A stretch of 36,085 bases of DNA, from IMG/VR virus record IMGVR_UViG_3300035698_006405, positions 1 through 36,085 of that record; one strand, 5' to 3'. A program made the translations under genes and the position numbers. The notes beneath the pieces were generated by a model. The model was given only the letters and a program-made list of their open reading frames with translations, did no database searches and was not told the origin of the DNA. The stretch's first letter is position 1. Each line of letters starts with the position of its first letter. This document shows, one piece after another, positions 1 to 9,275 of the stretch. The DNA is from a virus.

Positions 1-395
1 ACTTTCTTCTTCGCAAACGCATCCGCGCTATCCTCAATAACTAAAACATCAGCGTCAACCGGAACAGCTTTTACAGCAATGGCATTAATTTCACCGGCAA
101 CATTATCATGAATTGCATCAGGGTCTACTCCACCTATAGACAAACTTGCAAGTGTAGCTTTCTTCTTTGCGTATCCAACATCGCTATCTTCAATAACAAA
201 AATATCAGCATTAACAGGAACAGCCTTAGCTGCTATTAAATTTATTTCATTATCAACATTATCATGAATTGCGTCTGGGTCAGTGCTGCCCCCAGTTATA
301 TCGGCGCTAGCTGCCGCCTCAAGCTGGCTTATGCGCTTGAAGATATCTTTTAGCTTTATTGCCAGATCTCTAAATATATCTTTTATTTCATCCAT
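1..395 (-). CDS. Repeat-containing phage tail protein, C-terminus cut by the window edge
   Basis: This is the N-terminal 131 residues of a protein that continues beyond the left edge. After a short helical start (MDEIKDIFRDLAIKLKDIFK) it holds two copies of a roughly 50-residue unit: DPDAIHDNV, then EI, a KAVPV stretch, then VIEDS and AKKK. The second copy begins at about residue 89. Units of the type 'IEDS...AKKK' are common in phage tail and fibre proteins, where they often precede receptor-binding parts; that role is inference here. The gene starts 8 nt after the stop of the Gp37-like gene and is probably cotranscribed with it. Everything after the second repeat is unseen. Confidence 0.8.
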   Translation of the reverse strand, partial: MDEIKDIFRDLAIKLKDIFKRISQLEAAASADITGGSTDPDAIHDNVDNEINLIAAKAVPVNADIFVIEDSDVGYAKKKATLASLSIGGVDPDAIHDNVAGEINAIAVKAVPVDADVLVIEDSADAFAKKK

Positions 396-402
396 TACTT
401 AC

Positions 403-1566
403 CTATCCCGGTATATCTGCAAACTCAAATTCTTTGCTGCTTTCGCCATGGTTGCTTCCACTAACAGCAACAGCAACTCTAACCAGCCTCTTGTTATATT
501 CTGTGTCACCAAGATAGGCCGTCACCCTATCACCGATAAAGTAATCCACTCCGTACAACGACGCCGGAGAATCACTTGGAATAAATGCAAACTCACTAAG
601 AACCGGACTTGTCTCAAGGTATTCATCTCCAAGATCGGTCATTTCAGCATCTGTACCCTGACTAGATCCGCCTCTCATGGCTTCTCTAAGCTGTAAATAA
701 TCACCGTCAATTCTGTCCGCTGTTTCTGTAGTTATAATCTTTGCAAGTCCGGTTATAGCGTCTCGTCCGAACACAAAGCATCTATTAATTTCAGTGCTGT
801 ATTCCGTACTTATTCTTGCACTAGAAATATTCCCTCTCTCAAGACTAAAAATGTGAGGCGAGTAACCAGCCGCATTCAATCCAGTAGAACTATCTAGACC
901 AACAACGCTTCTATCTGTTCCAAGCTGGTCCTCGTAAGTCTTGAATAAATAATTGCCCAAACCCAGGGTTGGATGTATTATAACATTAAAATCGATCTCT
1001 GCAAAGGTTGCTATATCCTGAAGCGTTGCAAGAACAGCTTTGCCGGAGCGATCTCCACTCCAAGTGTCGCCTAATCCAAAATCGCCATCAACATAGAACC
1101 CCGTAAGATTTGCGTTCTTCTCTCTTCCGTTAGAAGTCAGCGCCTGCGCTCCTCTGTTCTCAAGCACATATTCTTTCATAACGGTTTCTGCAGCGTCGCT
1201 TTTCTTAGAATAGATGCTTTCTGCCTGGTATCCAACCACAACATTTTTCAGTAACACATTAAATCCTCTACCAACAACTGTGTACTGAGTATTTCCGTTT
1301 CCATAAAAGGCAGATCCGAAATCATAGCACAGACCCACAAATTCAATATACCAATCAACATATCCGGGTATCTTTCTTTTTACTACTAGGATACAGTTCT
1401 CTTCAAACAAAGGTCTTTTTGGATCGTTATAACTCATTTGCAACGTAAAGAAGCCAGTATCGTTTACCTTGTGTCCATACTGAAGAGAGCGATAATCATC
1501 TATTATCGCTAAAAGATTTCCGTTATAGTCATACAACCACAGTTGGTAAATCGCGGCCAAGGCCAT
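403..1566 (-). CDS. Gp37-like tail protein (siphovirus ReqiPepy6 Gp37-like family)
   Basis: The 387-residue protein starts with a beta-strand pattern (IYQLWLYDYNGNLLAIIDDY, then a GFFTLQM segment) and a VVGRGFNVLLKN segment. This matches my memory of the siphovirus Gp37-like family, found near the tail tip downstream of the distal tail protein. The likely role is a baseplate-hub or tail-tip component; this is family inference, with no catalytic motif seen. The position fits, as the gene follows the tape measure, distal tail protein and lectin-like tail protein. It has its own promoter after a terminator hairpin, so the tail-tip genes may form a separate transcript. A GAGAG-type ribosome binding site precedes the ATG. 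Confidence 0.78.
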   Translation of the reverse strand: MALAAIYQLWLYDYNGNLLAIIDDYRSLQYGHKVNDTGFFTLQMSYNDPKRPLFEENCILVVKRKIPGYVDWYIEFVGLCYDFGSAFYGNGNTQYTVVGRGFNVLLKNVVVGYQAESIYSKKSDAAETVMKEYVLENRGAQALTSNGREKNANLTGFYVDGDFGLGDTWSGDRSGKAVLATLQDIATFAEIDFNVIIHPTLGLGNYLFKTYEDQLGTDRSVVGLDSSTGLNAAGYSPHIFSLERGNISSARISTEYSTEINRCFVFGRDAITGLAKIITTETADRIDGDYLQLREAMRGGSSQGTDAEMTDLGDEYLETSPVLSEFAFIPSDSPASLYGVDYFIGDRVTAYLGDTEYNKRLVRVAVAVSGSNHGESSKEFEFADIPG

Positions 1567-1618
1567 GCTTCTACTCTCGCTCCGTCTTACAATAACTAAC
1601 TATACAATCTATACACAA

Positions 1619-1646
1619 ATTATATCACAAAAATGATTTATTGCAA
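1619..1646 (-). promoter_or_regulatory. Promoter for the Gp37-like and repeat-protein genes
   Basis: On the minus strand TTGCAA (1641-1646), a 16-nt spacer and TATAAT (1619-1624) sit about 50 nt before the Gp37-like start, just downstream of the terminator at 1660-1692. Confidence 0.55.
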
Positions 1647-1659
1647 CATTCAAAGCGCA

Positions 1660-1692
1660 AAAGACCAACCGTAAACGCTACGGTTGGTCTTT
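1660..1692 (-). terminator. Intrinsic terminator hairpin
   Basis: A perfect 14-bp stem (AAAGACCAACCGTA and its complement) with a 5-nt loop. Arms ending in A and T runs could act in both directions. It separates the 1826-2698 gene from the tail-tip unit. The 1693-1825 stretch next to it holds no recognised feature. Confidence 0.8.
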
Positions 1693-1825
1693 ATAGCACG
1701 AACAACAGATCTATAACACAATTACTTTTTTGTTAATATGTGAACAGCGCTGTCATTTCCAAAGACGCGCCCCACCGAACAGAATTCAAGCACTGTTTAG
1801 ATCTTTAACCCGAAGCAAAACTGTG

Positions 1826-2698
1826 CTACCGAGGCCCAATAGCCAGCCAAGCTATATCAAATGATTCTTCGTTAACTGTATCGCACATCAAATAGGCAGT
1901 AAATCCTTCTGGTGAAATAGTGCCTGAGTTGGTAAATCTAAATAGTTGTGGATCTCCAGCTCCCAACGCGTTGTTCGTCATACTACAAATCACAATTGGT
2001 TCATACGAGAAGGCAACCGGGAACGTCACCACCTGACTTCCGACTGTCGTCAATCCAGGTTTTGCTATAGTAATAACACCACACTGTACCAGACTAGTGC
2101 AAGAAGGCGTGTAATCTGTGGTTCCATTCTGTGCCCAAATCGTTGCGCTTCCTCCTTGCCTGCGATAGATTGGCGTTACGCTAGCTATCACATAGTCTCT
2201 TGTGTCAATAATTGAATCTGCGTCTGCGCCACCACTATCAACAAGAAGTTGTGCCAAACTAATTTCCCATGTTGTTCCGTCTATCTGTGTTACAGCCGGA
2301 GCTGCTGCGGCTGTTGACGCGCCGCCATCACTGTTTCCACCGGCCTCAAGCAACACAAGTCTCACTGTCTGCAACGCAAAATCTTTCTGTAGTACAACAG
2401 TGTACCAATTGTTCCCGGTTGCAGGAACAGCAACGGTGAAATCAACATTGGCAGTATTTCTATACAGCTTTCCATCAACAAACGCAATACCATTCGCAAC
2501 CCTAGCGGTTGTTCCAGCAGGACAACTTACCCCAAGCAAGCCAGTATACCCTGTCTTTGCGGTATCAACAACACCCTGTACTGTTCTGTCATATGCAAGA
2601 AGCTCTGACATCATATCAGTAAATTCATCATCAGAATACGGCGCGTCTGTAGCATCTCCGATAGCTGAGCCGGACCACACAAGACTCTTTTGAGTCAT
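1826..2698 (-). CDS. Tail protein with H-type lectin-like C-terminus
   Basis: The 290-residue protein has a phage-fibre-like body with a low-complexity Ser/Ala/Gly stretch at about 120-135. The last 80 residues (about 210-290) carry the pattern VVTFPVAFSYEP, then GFTAYL, then IAWLAIG. This resembles the H-type lectin fold found at the ends of phage fibre and host-range proteins, which bind sugars. The call rests on pattern only. The N-terminal half (DATDAPYSDDEFTDMMSELL, then VANGIAFVDGKLY) resembles proteins that attach near the tail tip. It lies between the distal tail and Gp37-like genes, so a carbohydrate-binding role at the tail tip fits. An AGGGAG ribosome binding site precedes the ATG. 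Confidence 0.68.
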   Translation of the reverse strand: MTQKSLVWSGSAIGDATDAPYSDDEFTDMMSELLAYDRTVQGVVDTAKTGYTGLLGVSCPAGTTARVANGIAFVDGKLYRNTANVDFTVAVPATGNNWYTVVLQKDFALQTVRLVLLEAGGNSDGGASTAAAAPAVTQIDGTTWEISLAQLLVDSGGADADSIIDTRDYVIASVTPIYRRQGGSATIWAQNGTTDYTPSCTSLVQCGVITIAKPGLTTVGSQVVTFPVAFSYEPIVICSMTNNALGAGDPQLFRFTNSGTISPEGFTAYLMCDTVNEESFDIAWLAIGPR

Positions 2699-2708
2699 AA
2701 TTATCTCC

Positions 2709-3668
2709 CTATATTCCTATATACTTATCAAACCATGTAACCGCAACGCTCGTTGACACAGTTGCCTGCGTTCCAATTACTCTTAATGTGTTCACGCCAC
2801 CGGTAATTTCTGGATCTGGCGCAATATGAAACGTTGCCAAATCAGAATCGCTTGACACAACCCCAATTCTATTAGTTACACCGTTTTCAACAACCGTCTT
2901 AATCCCATAATTCAAATCTATCACAATAGAGCTTCCAGATGGAATAATGTAATTTATTTTTATCTCTTCGTCTGTAGAAACATTATATATTTCCGGCATG
3001 CTTAACGGTCCAGTAATTGTAATCGTTGGATATGTTAGCCAGTTGCCATCATATGTAACGTTAAGGTCTTGGTTAATAAGTCCATCAACACCAAACAAAA
3101 TAGGAAACGTTATTGGGAAAATCAACTCGTTAGTTGACGTTAAAACTCCCCATGTTGCACTGCTTTGCGATGGGTTAAAAATTATAGGATCATGAGCAAT
3201 AAACCTTATAGTTTCGTCAATCGCCCACTCATCCCAATCTCGACCTCTTCCATTAAACGCCGGTCCTTTTTCAAGAACAACATACAAATCTCTTACTGTT
3301 CCATCAGAAATGATTTTTCTTAATCTTCCTCTTTCAAACGAGCCGCTAGCACTACGATTCGGCCTAATTGAATTAATCAATTCCAGCCTATGGTCCCAAT
3401 AATCATCTCTACAGCCACCAGTTCTTCTATGTACGAGCTGAACAATTCGTGGCGTCAGTCTGTAATCAAGAACAGTTACCCCATGCTGGAACGGACCTTT
3501 CTGAGTAACCCAGTCAATTCCCGGCATTCCCCATCCAGAAAAACTCATTAGTGCTTTTTGCGCATTGTCATGAAACGAATACGCGTCTGTCGGATCTGCA
3601 ATTACACCGGCAGTGCTAATCGTCGCGTCTGGTGGAATATAGAAATCCCATTCTATTTGTCTTGTCAT
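2709..3668 (-). CDS. Distal tail protein (Dit, Sipho_tail family)
   Basis: This 319-residue protein directly follows the tape measure gene, the standard place for the distal tail protein. Visible features agree with the Sipho_tail family: an N-terminal segment WGMPGIDWVTQKGPFQHG, then VLDYRLTPRIVQLVHRR and a RLELINSIRPNR segment, and a later beta-rich half with TYPTITITGPL. The family forms the hexameric hub between tail tube and tip. It starts 10 nt upstream of the next gene region with an AAGG ribosome binding site. Length is close to the usual 250-320 residues. Confidence 0.82.
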   Translation of the reverse strand: MTRQIEWDFYIPPDATISTAGVIADPTDAYSFHDNAQKALMSFSGWGMPGIDWVTQKGPFQHGVTVLDYRLTPRIVQLVHRRTGGCRDDYWDHRLELINSIRPNRSASGSFERGRLRKIISDGTVRDLYVVLEKGPAFNGRGRDWDEWAIDETIRFIAHDPIIFNPSQSSATWGVLTSTNELIFPITFPILFGVDGLINQDLNVTYDGNWLTYPTITITGPLSMPEIYNVSTDEEIKINYIIPSGSSIVIDLNYGIKTVVENGVTNRIGVVSSDSDLATFHIAPDPEITGGVNTLRVIGTQATVSTSVAVTWFDKYIGI

Positions 3669-3678
3669 TATTTATGCC

Positions 3679-6600
3679 TTATTGTCTCACACCAGAAAGA
3701 GCCGCCGACACATCATAATAAATTCCGGCTTCGCTTTCATAGTTTCTATATGTTGGATTTACCTCAACGTTTGTTGAATAATAGTTCGTTGTCTGATTTG
3801 TAACCGATTGACCAGCTGCTCTTGTCATTCCGCTAACAAGTCCACCAATCGCACCAATGGGATAGCGTGCGCCCTTCTCAATACCAACTCCCATTCCTAG
3901 AGATACATCTTCACCAATCTCCATAAACACCTTTGACGGTGAACCCTCACGCAACAAATTCTTGGCTGCATTTATGGCACTTGTAACAACGGCCTTCGCC
4001 GCATCAATCACTTTTCCAGCAGCGTCCTTAATACCCTGAGCAAGACCTTTAATTAAGTTGCCACCAACCTCCTTGAACTTGGACGTTAGCATTTTTACAT
4101 TGTCAAGCGTTTTCATCATCCACGTTTTTACCTTGACTGGCAACTCTTTTATTTGATCAATGATTCCTGTAACAAACTCAGTAGCCAGTGCAACAGCGTC
4201 AGCAACAAGTGTTGTAAACCATTCAACAACTTTCGCAACAAGATCGGACACAAGAGCAATGGCGTCAGAGGCAAGCGTTGTAAACCACTCCACAATTGCT
4301 TTAACCATATCTGGTATAATCGAACCACCAACCAGTTTTTCATACAAAGTAGTAAAGAACTGAATGACAGTCTCTATAAATGTTCCAATCGCCAGCACAA
4401 CAGCTAGAAACAAACCCGCAAAAATTCCTACTACTACATTCCATAATCCAGTAAGTATGTTAATGGCACCGCTTTTCATTTTTTCCCATGCTTCTGCAAC
4501 TTGTTCGTTGTTTCCTCTTATCAGACCAATAATCACCTCAACAAGACCAACAACAATATCAATAATCCCAGTTGCCATTTGTACAACGCCAACAAGAATC
4601 TTTGCAAACCCCAAAGCCAACCCAGCAATACCAGCAATCAATCCCGCAAGCACTCCCACTACGATACCAATAGCCGCAACAAGAATACCACCAAGAACCA
4701 AAACAACAGGCTGTATAGCTGTCCACAGATCAGAAAATGCAACTCCAAGCTCTGCAAGAACCGGAGCCATCAGTTCGCCTACGAAACTAACAACACCCGC
4801 AAGCACTTCCCACATAGCTGCAAACGCAGCTCCAAGAGCTTCCACAACAGGAGAAATAGACGACCAATTTGCCGCTATAACCGCAGCAAGCAGCGCAACA
4901 CCAGCAATTACAAGAACTAGTGGTAAGTTAATAGCCGCCAGCGCACCAGCTATAACAGGCAATATAACAGATAAATAGCCACCTATTAAGGCGACAGCTG
5001 AGAAAATACCAGCACCAACAAGCACAGCGGCAACGCCAGCCATAATTGGTATTGCCACCGCTCCAAATCTCGCAATAGCATCTATAATGTTCTCAAAATC
5101 TGCTTGTGATTCTTCACCAAAGGCCAACCCGATTGCGTCCCCAATTCCGTCAAGACCACCGCTTACATCACCCTCAGAGAACGCCTTGAACGCACTTGCC
5201 AAACCAGTAACAACACCTGTAATATCAGTTCCGAACACAGTATCCAAAGCTGCACCTAAAGTTAATAGACCCCCCTCAATATCACCACCTATTAGTGCTT
5301 CAAAGCCTGCTGTTAGCTCTGGAGTAACAGCAGAAAGATCATTAAGATATGGAATAATTGTAGCAAGCCAGTCCGTTGAATATTCTTCGCCAAACACTTC
5401 GAGAAACAATTCTCCAAGTGTTGCTAGTCCACCAAAAAAGTCTCCACCAGTCAGATTGGCCCACCCAGATTCTATTTCTGGACCAACAGCCGCCAGCTCT
5501 TGTAGAAACGGAATAATTTCAGGAGACCACTCAATAGCAACCTCTTCTCCAAACAGCGTACTTATCGCGTTATACAAATCGAGAAAGGCAGCTGACCAAT
5601 CACCCTCAAATATACTATCAATTGCTCCACCAAAGTCTTCAATCACACTTGAATTACCAAACAAAAGAACAACTGCGTTTAGCGCAGTGCCAAAGGTATC
5701 AAAGAATTGTACTATTCCAGGCCCAACGTTTTGTACAAGATCGTTTAATGTAACCATCGCGTTCTTCAATGCTTCATCAAGACCTTGCTCAATCTGAATT
5801 TTCAGTGTCTCAACACTTGAGTCTAAGATTTCAGCCTTTCCTGTAAGGGTGTCCATCATAATAGCGGCCTGCTCTTCAATGCCAATAGCATTGTCAATAG
5901 AGTCTGCCATGTCGTTCCAGCCGCCTATTCCCTGTTCTATTAAAGCAAATGCAGCACGACCACCAACCTGCGTAAAAATATCCTCAAGTTTTGTAAGCTT
6001 TGCTTCATCGGACATTCCCGAAACTGCTTCTCCAAGCTGACCAATAATATCAATCAGTGGATACATCTTTTCTGTAGTTGGATCAAATACATTTATACCC
6101 AAATCTGTGAGAACAGCACCGGCAGCTTTTGACGGATCAATCAAGTTTGTCATCATAGAAGCCAACGACCTTCCGGCTCTTGTTCCCTTAATTCCAAACT
6201 GACTCAAGAGAGCAATGGCGGTTGTCGTATCATAAATAGACAACCCGGCTTGCGCGGCAGCAGGACCAATATAACCATACGCACCTGTTAAGTCTTCAAC
6301 CTCAGCTACAGACGCGTTAGCAGCTCTTACCATATAATCAAAAGAATCATTAACAAAATCAGCTTTTTCTGCATCTGTTTCAAGCTCTCTGCCAAATGTT
6401 GACAGTGTAACAATAGCAGCATCTGCGGCCTGATCAATTGTAAGCGTTGACGCTGCAACAAGATCAAACACACCTCTAACAGCACCACCAAGCTTTGCTG
6501 TTCCACCAAGATAGCCTCTCATATCACCAAACATCGCGTTAATGTTAAGTCCACCCTTATACAAAAGCGCCATTGCTTCAGCTGCACCAACGGCGCTCGC

Positions 6601-6960
6601 GCCGAACACAGTTACATCATTACCAACAGCAATCGCAGCTTGAGAAAGATCTCCAATTGAAATAGTTGGGTCGTCAGACGCCGCCTTAACAATAGCCATT
6701 TGATCTTGGAAGTCAGCACCAACGGAGATAGCAGAAGAAGCAAAATCCCACAATTTATTTATTGCAGCTGGAATTGCTCTTGTTGCTAGATATGCAAAAG
6801 AGTTACCAAGAGCGGTGGATATTGTTCTTCCAAGCATGCTAGCGCCACCGGCAACGTTTTGGTTTAAAACGTTGATCTTGTTAATAGTCTTGATATATAT
6901 GTTTGAGTTTCTTGTAAAGGCAGATATATCAAATACTGCTGTTACGCCTATTCTTTGCAT
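3679..6960 (-). CDS. Tail tape measure protein
   Basis: At 1093 residues this is the longest gene of the tail module. The N-terminal 380 residues look like the TP901-type tape measure core (ALYKGGLN, then a DQAADAAIVTLSTFGRE segment, AYGYIGPAAAQAGLS and LSQFGIKGTRAGRSL). Several hydrophobic stretches follow at roughly 630-880, typical of the part inserted into the host membrane. The end carries the common tape measure motif LREGSPSKVFMEIGEDVSLGMG. Internal repeats around 450-620 (WSPEIIPFLQELAAV, WLATIIPYLNDLSAV) suggest duplication of a spacing unit. At about 1.5 angstrom per residue the tail would be near 160 nm (rule of thumb). Confidence 0.93.
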   Translation of the reverse strand: MQRIGVTAVFDISAFTRNSNIYIKTINKINVLNQNVAGGASMLGRTISTALGNSFAYLATRAIPAAINKLWDFASSAISVGADFQDQMAIVKAASDDPTISIGDLSQAAIAVGNDVTVFGASAVGAAEAMALLYKGGLNINAMFGDMRGYLGGTAKLGGAVRGVFDLVAASTLTIDQAADAAIVTLSTFGRELETDAEKADFVNDSFDYMVRAANASVAEVEDLTGAYGYIGPAAAQAGLSIYDTTTAIALLSQFGIKGTRAGRSLASMMTNLIDPSKAAGAVLTDLGINVFDPTTEKMYPLIDIIGQLGEAVSGMSDEAKLTKLEDIFTQVGGRAAFALIEQGIGGWNDMADSIDNAIGIEEQAAIMMDTLTGKAEILDSSVETLKIQIEQGLDEALKNAMVTLNDLVQNVGPGIVQFFDTFGTALNAVVLLFGNSSVIEDFGGAIDSIFEGDWSAAFLDLYNAISTLFGEEVAIEWSPEIIPFLQELAAVGPEIESGWANLTGGDFFGGLATLGELFLEVFGEEYSTDWLATIIPYLNDLSAVTPELTAGFEALIGGDIEGGLLTLGAALDTVFGTDITGVVTGLASAFKAFSEGDVSGGLDGIGDAIGLAFGEESQADFENIIDAIARFGAVAIPIMAGVAAVLVGAGIFSAVALIGGYLSVILPVIAGALAAINLPLVLVIAGVALLAAVIAANWSSISPVVEALGAAFAAMWEVLAGVVSFVGELMAPVLAELGVAFSDLWTAIQPVVLVLGGILVAAIGIVVGVLAGLIAGIAGLALGFAKILVGVVQMATGIIDIVVGLVEVIIGLIRGNNEQVAEAWEKMKSGAINILTGLWNVVVGIFAGLFLAVVLAIGTFIETVIQFFTTLYEKLVGGSIIPDMVKAIVEWFTTLASDAIALVSDLVAKVVEWFTTLVADAVALATEFVTGIIDQIKELPVKVKTWMMKTLDNVKMLTSKFKEVGGNLIKGLAQGIKDAAGKVIDAAKAVVTSAINAAKNLLREGSPSKVFMEIGEDVSLGMGVGIEKGARYPIGAIGGLVSGMTRAAGQSVTNQTTNYYSTNVEVNPTYRNYESEAGIYYDVSAALSGVRQ

Positions 6961-6985
6961 AGACTATTCGCCTTACGCCTTAGCG

Positions 6986-7258
6986 TTATTTTCTTTTTCG
7001 TTCTTCTAAGAGCTGATCGTATGCACGCATCTTGTTTTCTACTTCATAGACGGCAAGCATCTCAGCTTTAGTATCATCTTCTAAGGCACCCCACCTTTCT
7101 AGATCAATTCCCCAACTCTTCGCAACTAAATCTTCATGAAGCCTACGTGAATAACTCCACTCGCCTTCTTTAACTTTAAGTCTTTCTATTTCTCCTCCAG
7201 ACTTATGCTTTACCTGAAAACATACCCTTGGCAGCTTCTGCCAAGTCCTCCGACACAC
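6986..7258 (-). CDS. Tail assembly chaperone, frameshift extension
   Basis: This open frame overlaps the end of the 177-residue chaperone gene and lies just before the tape measure, the place where tailed phages make a second chaperone by ribosomal frameshifting. It has no convincing start of its own: its only early start is a GTG with no ribosome binding site. The frame is +1 (or -2) relative to the upstream gene. A shift at TTTT (7217-7220), where a TTT codon can re-pair one base on, would add 76 residues to residue 173 and give a 249-residue fusion. The extension is charged (KHKSGGEIERLKVKEG, then an E/K-rich end). Confidence 0.7.
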   Translation of the reverse strand: MCRRTWQKLPRVCFQVKHKSGGEIERLKVKEGEWSYSRRLHEDLVAKSWGIDLERWGALEDDTKAEMLAVYEVENKMRAYDQLLEERKRK

Positions 7259-7736
7259 CGCTCATGCTAATGCCAATTATTGCTTGCATATAACCGTTGA
7301 TATCATCAACAACTTTTAGAACAACGGTCGTCATGAACAGAACTTTTTTGTCATATTCATTTTCTGGTATTTCCAGACCAAGCCATTCCAACTTTGCTTC
7401 CCAGCTATCATCAAATTCAACGTCTTGATCCATAATCATAACGCCAAACATCTTGTCTGTAAGCTCACCATTAAACTCACCTACGTTGGCAAGATATTGT
7501 TCCCATGCTGCAACGTCTTCTGCTGGAGCTTTTTCATCCTTAATTGATTCTTCATCATACTCATAGCATTGCTCGTTATCGCTTCCAGGAAGCGCGACAC
7601 AATACTTTGGTGCATCCAAAGAAACTCCGTTGCTCTCAAATTCTTTCTTGAGTGCTATTTGCACTTTCTGCAACAGGATTGGAGACACAGGAACAATACT
7701 CAATTCTCTATTGTAAGTCGTAACATACTTATGCAT
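7203..7736 (-). CDS. Tail assembly chaperone (short form)
   Basis: An acidic 177-residue protein directly upstream of the tape measure, with a GGGGGAAG ribosome binding site. By position and size it is the equivalent of lambda gpG: it would coat the tape measure protein before tube assembly and be absent from the virion. No family motif is recognised in the sequence, so the call rests on position, overlap with a second frame, and acidity. The last residues (EDLAEAAKGMFSGKA) contain the proposed slip site. Confidence 0.72.
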   Translation of the reverse strand: MHKYVTTYNRELSIVPVSPILLQKVQIALKKEFESNGVSLDAPKYCVALPGSDNEQCYEYDEESIKDEKAPAEDVAAWEQYLANVGEFNGELTDKMFGVMIMDQDVEFDDSWEAKLEWLGLEIPENEYDKKVLFMTTVVLKVVDDINGYMQAIIGISMSGVSEDLAEAAKGMFSGKA

Positions 7737-7802
7737 TTACTTCCCCCATTCTATTGTTGGTAGGCAACCATATTCCAGGTTGCCTACCGCTATCTATAAA
7801 TC

Positions 7803-8648
7803 TTAACCGCTAACCTTAACGATTATGCCGTCATTTCCAACAGCCCAAGCCTTATTAGAACTCAACCCAGTAATAGAGTTTAGTCCTGTGTTGGTTGGAG
7901 TTGTAATTGACTCCCAGCTATGTCCACCATTTCTGCTGCGAATAACTGTTCCAATAGGTCCGCCTGTATTAGACACAGCCCACGCAACAAACTTATTCAC
8001 AACATTAATGCTGTCAACTGTTCCACCAGAAATAGAATACTTCTGAGTCCACGATGTTCCACCATTGAATGTCATGTAAATCTTGCCGTCTGATGTTCCA
8101 ACCATTGCAGTATTCTTGTCAAGCATCTGCACAGTAAGAACGTCAGGTGTACCTGTAATGTCAGTAACCTCACTCCAAGTAACTCCACCGTCATCTGTCT
8201 TTAGAACTTTGCCGCTATCACCACACGCCATGCCATTTTCTGGATCGGCGAAATGAACACCACGAAGATCTTCTGTGGTTACAGTTCCCTCCGATTGTGG
8301 CGTCCATGTTTCTCCACCATCGTCAGAGAAGAAAATATATCCACCACTAATCACAAGCCAGATATGGCGCTTGTCAATAGCAAACAAAGCATCGCTATCA
8401 ACAGCGACTCTTGTTCCAGCCGCTTCAACGTAAACATTTGACCATGCAGCACCAGTGTCATCACTGTAAGCAACCTCAGCGGGATTTGTAGGTGCTGCTT
8501 CAGCGCCACGCGTTACCAACCATCTATTTGCCGAGTTATTTACAGCAAAGCAAACAGCACTCAAGATGTCCTCAGTGGCCGCAAACGGACCAGTGATGGC
8601 ATCAAAATTAACACCACTATCTATCGTATATAGAATTTCAGCAGCCAT
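7803..8648 (-). CDS. BNR/Asp-box repeat beta-propeller protein
   Basis: The 281 residues contain at least five Asp-box-like motifs of the form S/T-x-D/N-x-G-x-x-W: SDDTGAAW, SDDGGETW, TDDGGVTW, TFNGGTSW and SRNGGHSW, spaced about 45 residues apart. This is the pattern of BNR/YCF48-like propellers, seen in sialidases and photosystem II assembly factors but also in phage structural proteins. No sialidase catalytic arginine triad is apparent, so an enzyme is unlikely. It lies between the tail tube candidate and the tail chaperones with a GAGGTG ribosome binding site, so it is probably a virion protein decorating the tail or binding a ligand. There is no signal peptide or membrane segment. Confidence 0.78.
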   Translation of the reverse strand: MAAEILYTIDSGVNFDAITGPFAATEDILSAVCFAVNNSANRWLVTRGAEAAPTNPAEVAYSDDTGAAWSNVYVEAAGTRVAVDSDALFAIDKRHIWLVISGGYIFFSDDGGETWTPQSEGTVTTEDLRGVHFADPENGMACGDSGKVLKTDDGGVTWSEVTDITGTPDVLTVQMLDKNTAMVGTSDGKIYMTFNGGTSWTQKYSISGGTVDSINVVNKFVAWAVSNTGGPIGTVIRSRNGGHSWESITTPTNTGLNSITGLSSNKAWAVGNDGIIVKVSG

Positions 8649-8664
8649 TATTTACACCTCACTT

Positions 8665-9264
8665 TTATGTTTCAGAAGTAGCGATAAACCCATTCTGACC
8701 AAGAGCTATCGCAGAACCACAGCTGTCGGCGCATTGGCTGTCATCGCAGAATACTATATCATTTAGAACCTCAGAGCTTGTAGTTGACACAAGAACTGCA
8801 GCAGCAGATCTCATTTCAATATCAGGCGGCAGGGCGCTAACATCAAAGTTTCTTGTAACTGGATCGTCACTATCCAACATCACAAGATTTGACAAACTTC
8901 TGCTTGTAACCTTTCTTACATCATAAGCAAAAATTGTGTCAGCATTATCAAATACATCTTTTCTTCCACAAGAAGTCATTGTAATGTACATAGAGAACGG
9001 ACAAATCTGTTCTCTCAAATGACTCAATGCGCTTGTAAGTCTCTCCATAATAGAGAATGTAATCATCTCTGGTGGTGAAGAAGACGAACCCACTGCCACG
9101 AAAGCCTTTGGCGTTGCGGGGTTAGGACAATAAAATGGAGTCTCATCTCCCTGCGGAGAATCAACGCTTTCCACCTGATGACATCCAAGGAACACAAGAT
9201 CTGTTCCTGGTCCGTCAGGCTGTATCCACAATCCACCCATACCAGCTGTTAAATAATCACTCAT
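8665..9264 (-). CDS. Probable major tail (tube) protein
   Basis: The 199-residue protein sits between the connector genes and the tail chaperones, where the tail tube protein normally lies. It is cysteine-rich for a phage protein (GCHQV, FYCPNP, EQICPF, TSCGRK and a cluster CDDSQCADSCG near the end), which could form disulfides or bind metal. No family is recognised by motif. The following BNR protein might extend or decorate it. An AGAGGTG ribosome binding site precedes the ATG. Confidence 0.55.
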   Translation of the reverse strand: MSDYLTAGMGGLWIQPDGPGTDLVFLGCHQVESVDSPQGDETPFYCPNPATPKAFVAVGSSSSPPEMITFSIMERLTSALSHLREQICPFSMYITMTSCGRKDVFDNADTIFAYDVRKVTSRSLSNLVMLDSDDPVTRNFDVSALPPDIEMRSAAAVLVSTTSSEVLNDIVFCDDSQCADSCGSAIALGQNGFIATSET

Positions 9265-9275
9265 ATTGACACCTC

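Noticed and set aside
283-696. 137-codon plus-strand frame at the left edge
   Set aside because: It overlaps the repeat-protein and Gp37-like genes on the other strand, with no ribosome binding site and no family match; it is a shadow frame.
4364-5797. Long plus-strand frames (204 and 236 codons) opposite the tape measure gene
   Set aside because: Their Ala/Thr/Pro/Ser-rich translations are what the reverse of a repetitive Ala/Val/Gly gene gives; no start signals.
7803-8648. Sialidase
   Set aside because: The Asp-box motifs are present but no catalytic arginine triad or Tyr/Glu pair is evident.
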